Below are positions 61,901 to 64,000 of a DNA stretch of 64,000 bases, one piece after another. A program made the position numbers and the translations under genes. Below the pieces are notes generated by a model. It was not told the DNA's origin, did not search any database, and saw nothing but the letters and a program-made list of their open reading frames with translations. This DNA is from Zygnema cylindricum (Eukaryota; Streptophyta; Zygnematophyceae; Zygnematales; Zygnemataceae). The stretch's first letter is position 1, and every line of letters begins with the position of its first letter. The stretch covers positions 28,075-92,074 of the forward strand of contig JBBHKE010000829.1 in assembly GCA_037447655.1 (NCBI GenBank), read 5' to 3'.

Positions 61901-63209
61901 ACATGCAAAACTGCATAGTTCATCTTGTTCAACTCCTGGAGGCACTTCTCAACTGTTTAAAGAACTTTCCTCTTCAAAGAAAAGCCACAACATGGCAAAA
62001 AGTCACCTCTCAACTGTTTAAAGAACTTTCCTCTTCAAAGAAAACCCCCAACATGGCAAAAAGGCACCTTGGCCAGGAGAGTTAGTGCTGCTTTGTAAAG
62101 AAGACAAATAACAAAGGAACAGAAAAAGAAAGTTCATCATTGTAAGGACATTTCAAGATGAAACTTTCTAACACCGAAAGTTTTGCATATCTCGGCCATG
62201 GACTTGCCTAATGTTTGGATGTTACAACAGACAAAAGTTCGGAATACATGCACCCAACAAAACGTGTCAGGTTACAAGACGACCTGTCTCACTTCTTGTG
62301 TAACCTGTCTCACTTCTTGTACAATCCATCTGGTTCAGATAATCTGAAAAATGTGTAGATAATGTTGAAAGGACACTCGGGATTAGTTTTCGTCTGGAGA
62401 CTTCTCGTTTTAGTTATGCCTCTGTAACTATGTGGGAACAATGCTTTAAAAGACGACGCTGCTTCAAAAGTTTAACAAAATAATTAGTATTTTCTCTTAA
62501 AGGCCACAAGATGAACACACAGCCATACTGCATTTCTAGACTTCCAGTTCAACGCTCATACGTCACTTTCTCGTAGAGAGTAATCGAATATGGCTGACCT
62601 CAAGTTGAGTCGCATACTTCCCCCAAATCTCTTTTGGCCAAAACATACGAGGTGCTGGTTCCTCACAAATGTCCTCCAGGTAATCTCGAATAATATTTGT
62701 TTTCTGTATAAAACCCCAAAAGCCCAGTATTCACCCGAAAATTAACGGTGAATAGGGAATCCACAAATGTCTCTGCTACTATCCTTGTACGGCATACAAG
62801 GATTACAAATTTTTAACCATATACACAGAAAACTTTCTTTTAACTGTAAAAAAACTATTTCCTATCTCAGAATTTTTGGAGATACCTTTGTGTCAGTAAT
62901 AACGCTGAACAATACGGTAATAATAAAACAATTAAAATGTTGTGCAGAGGGAAATCGTTGGACTCTTCTAGCGCAATCTCAGCACCTGGGAAGATAAGTC
63001 TTAAATCGCTACAAATGCTATTATGATAGACCTACATTGTGTGACCAACGAGAATTAAAGATTACCTGCAGAAATAGGCCCATGGAGTTGGAGAGGGATT
63101 CCGATGCCGGTTTCTCCAATCCTGCTGCTGCAAAAAGATCGGACAGACCAATACCGACTAATCCTGCCACATAGTGGCAGTATTCATTATAATCCTCCAC
63201 TGTCTCAAC
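58989..63209 (-). CDS. SQS: Squalene synthase, C-terminal eight exons (5' partial)
   Basis: It joins two farnesyl diphosphates into squalene, the entry to sterols, on the ER membrane. Exons in transcript order: 63209-63066, 62703-62599, 61616-61467, 61085-61010, 60733-60645, 60231-60137, 59823-59781, 59141-58989. All phases agree. Family blocks: [40 protein letters not shown] (second Asp-rich motif, DYLED), [40 protein letters not shown] and [12 protein letters not shown]. The first Asp-rich motif and the N-terminus lie beyond the right edge. The last exon begins [16 protein letters not shown], the expected C-terminal membrane anchor. The donor after MMASK is AAG|GCAGGC, so this intron appears to be GC-AG. 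The stop at 58989 is the simplest reading; a further exon after CAG|GTACCC is possible. Confidence 0.9.
61800..61830. mobile_element. Lone MITE end in a squalene synthase intron
   Basis: GTTAATGCTAATAGCGATTC followed by ACAGTGTAG matches the right terminus of family T. No left partner was found nearby. Confidence 0.4.
61948..62067. repeat. Tandem duplication, about 60-bp unit x2, intronic
   Basis: CTCAACTGTTTAAAGAACTT and CTCTTCAAAGAAAA followed by CAACATGGCAAAAAG occur twice with few differences, inside a squalene synthase intron. Confidence 0.8.
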
Positions 63210-63887
63210 CTGTTACATGGTAACAAAATCGAATGACAAAGGGTCCCAGGGTATTGCTTAGAAGTTGCTATATTTTGGGTTGTATCCGCGTTTTGTGGTG
63301 GTTTATGATAGCATAACATGATGTGTTTAACATACACAATGTATCCATCCATTTGATGCAAGAAGAGTAGGAAGGTTGACGGCTACCTAGGAGGAGGTTT
63401 GCCACCATGTAGAAGGTTGTTTAGATAAGGTTCACAATTTGACACTAATCAAGGTTTACCCATGCTAACCTCAAAAATACCACTCTTAACTTAGAAATAC
63501 CAAAATAAACCTCAAACAAAAATGTGAAATGAAATCAAAGCTTACTCTTGCTGAAACCAAGGTACTACTCTGCTGTAACTGACTGAACCATCGGAGAAAG
63601 AGAAAATATCTTTCCACCAAAATCTGCCTTTCTAAGTAGCATTCTATATCTCCCTACGCTGGATCAACCTGAATTCCCTTGCACATCCACCTATGGATAC
63701 TGTCGGACCTTAACAAAGTTGCCTGTTGAAAAAATTGCAGCTATGCTCCATCCTGACAAGTGACAACACTAGAGAAAAAAACGGAGACTCTGTTTACATG
63801 TGGGATTTGATACGCCCGACTGAGTAAACAACAAATATACATACATAGAGTATCATATAAATATATATACATATATATGTATATATG

Positions 63888-63922
<35 letters not shown>

Positions 63923-63961
63923 ATATGTATATATATATATATGTATATATGTATATGTGTA

Positions 63962-64000
<39 letters not shown>
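63210..64000. other. Probable squalene synthase intron with microsatellite
   Basis: No upstream squalene synthase exon was found before the window edge, so this is read as intron. From about 63835 to the end it is an alternating TATATG/TATATA microsatellite. Confidence 0.55.

Overview
The window is nuclear DNA of a plant-lineage (streptophyte) eukaryote. Coding sequence is spread over spliced exons with GT-AG borders. The recognisable host genes are a plant-type choline-phosphate cytidylyltransferase, squalene synthase, an equilibrative nucleoside transporter and two F-box/LRR proteins. The DNA is AT-rich and full of MITEs, a PIF/Harbinger DNA transposon and Ty1/Copia retrotransposons. The host proteins look rather diverged from flowering-plant versions, so a bryophyte, fern/lycophyte or charophyte is possible, but the species cannot be named from this sequence.

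Layout. 0.4-2.2 kb: 3' exons of an unrecognised gene (+). 3.5-4.9 kb: intronless nucleoside transporter (-). 5-7.7 kb: MITEs, one nested in another. 8.1-12.3 kb: three-exon F-box/LRR gene (+) with MITEs in its first intron. 12.3-17.7 kb: simple-repeat-rich intergenic DNA. 17.7-23.2 kb: eight-exon choline-phosphate cytidylyltransferase (-). 23.2-50.8 kb: a block made almost entirely of transposons. 52.2-53.5 kb: second F-box/LRR gene (-). 53.6-57.5 kb: MITEs and a LINE-like remnant. 59.0-63.2 kb: the last eight exons of squalene synthase (-), whose 5' exons lie beyond the right edge.

The most striking structure is at 25.1-45.6 kb. The two halves of one MITE (25115-25148 and 45116-45586) are about 20 kb apart. 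They are separated by a PIF/Harbinger-like element (25149-45115) flanked by a TAA target duplication. That element carries a Myb/SANT-like ORF1 (+) and a DDE transposase gene (-) facing each other. It was broken in turn by an old Copia element (27362-33482, in ORF1), by a young Copia element (35918-42347, in the last transposase exon, target duplication ATGAT), by a further MITE and by an oppositely oriented LTR. The same Harbinger family left non-autonomous relatives at 6.3-7.1, 46.6-47.3 and 48.9-50.4 kb, each inserted in another MITE, and one of these is itself hit by a sister copy.

Both Copia elements share an unusual 5' architecture. The sequence next to the LTR matches the anticodon arm of initiator tRNA-Met, not the tRNA 3' end. 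This implies half-tRNA priming as known for Drosophila copia. The gag start codon lies 20 nt inside the LTR, so the primer site is translated. Exon borders, target duplications and terminal repeats were read by eye; no alignment or database search was possible.
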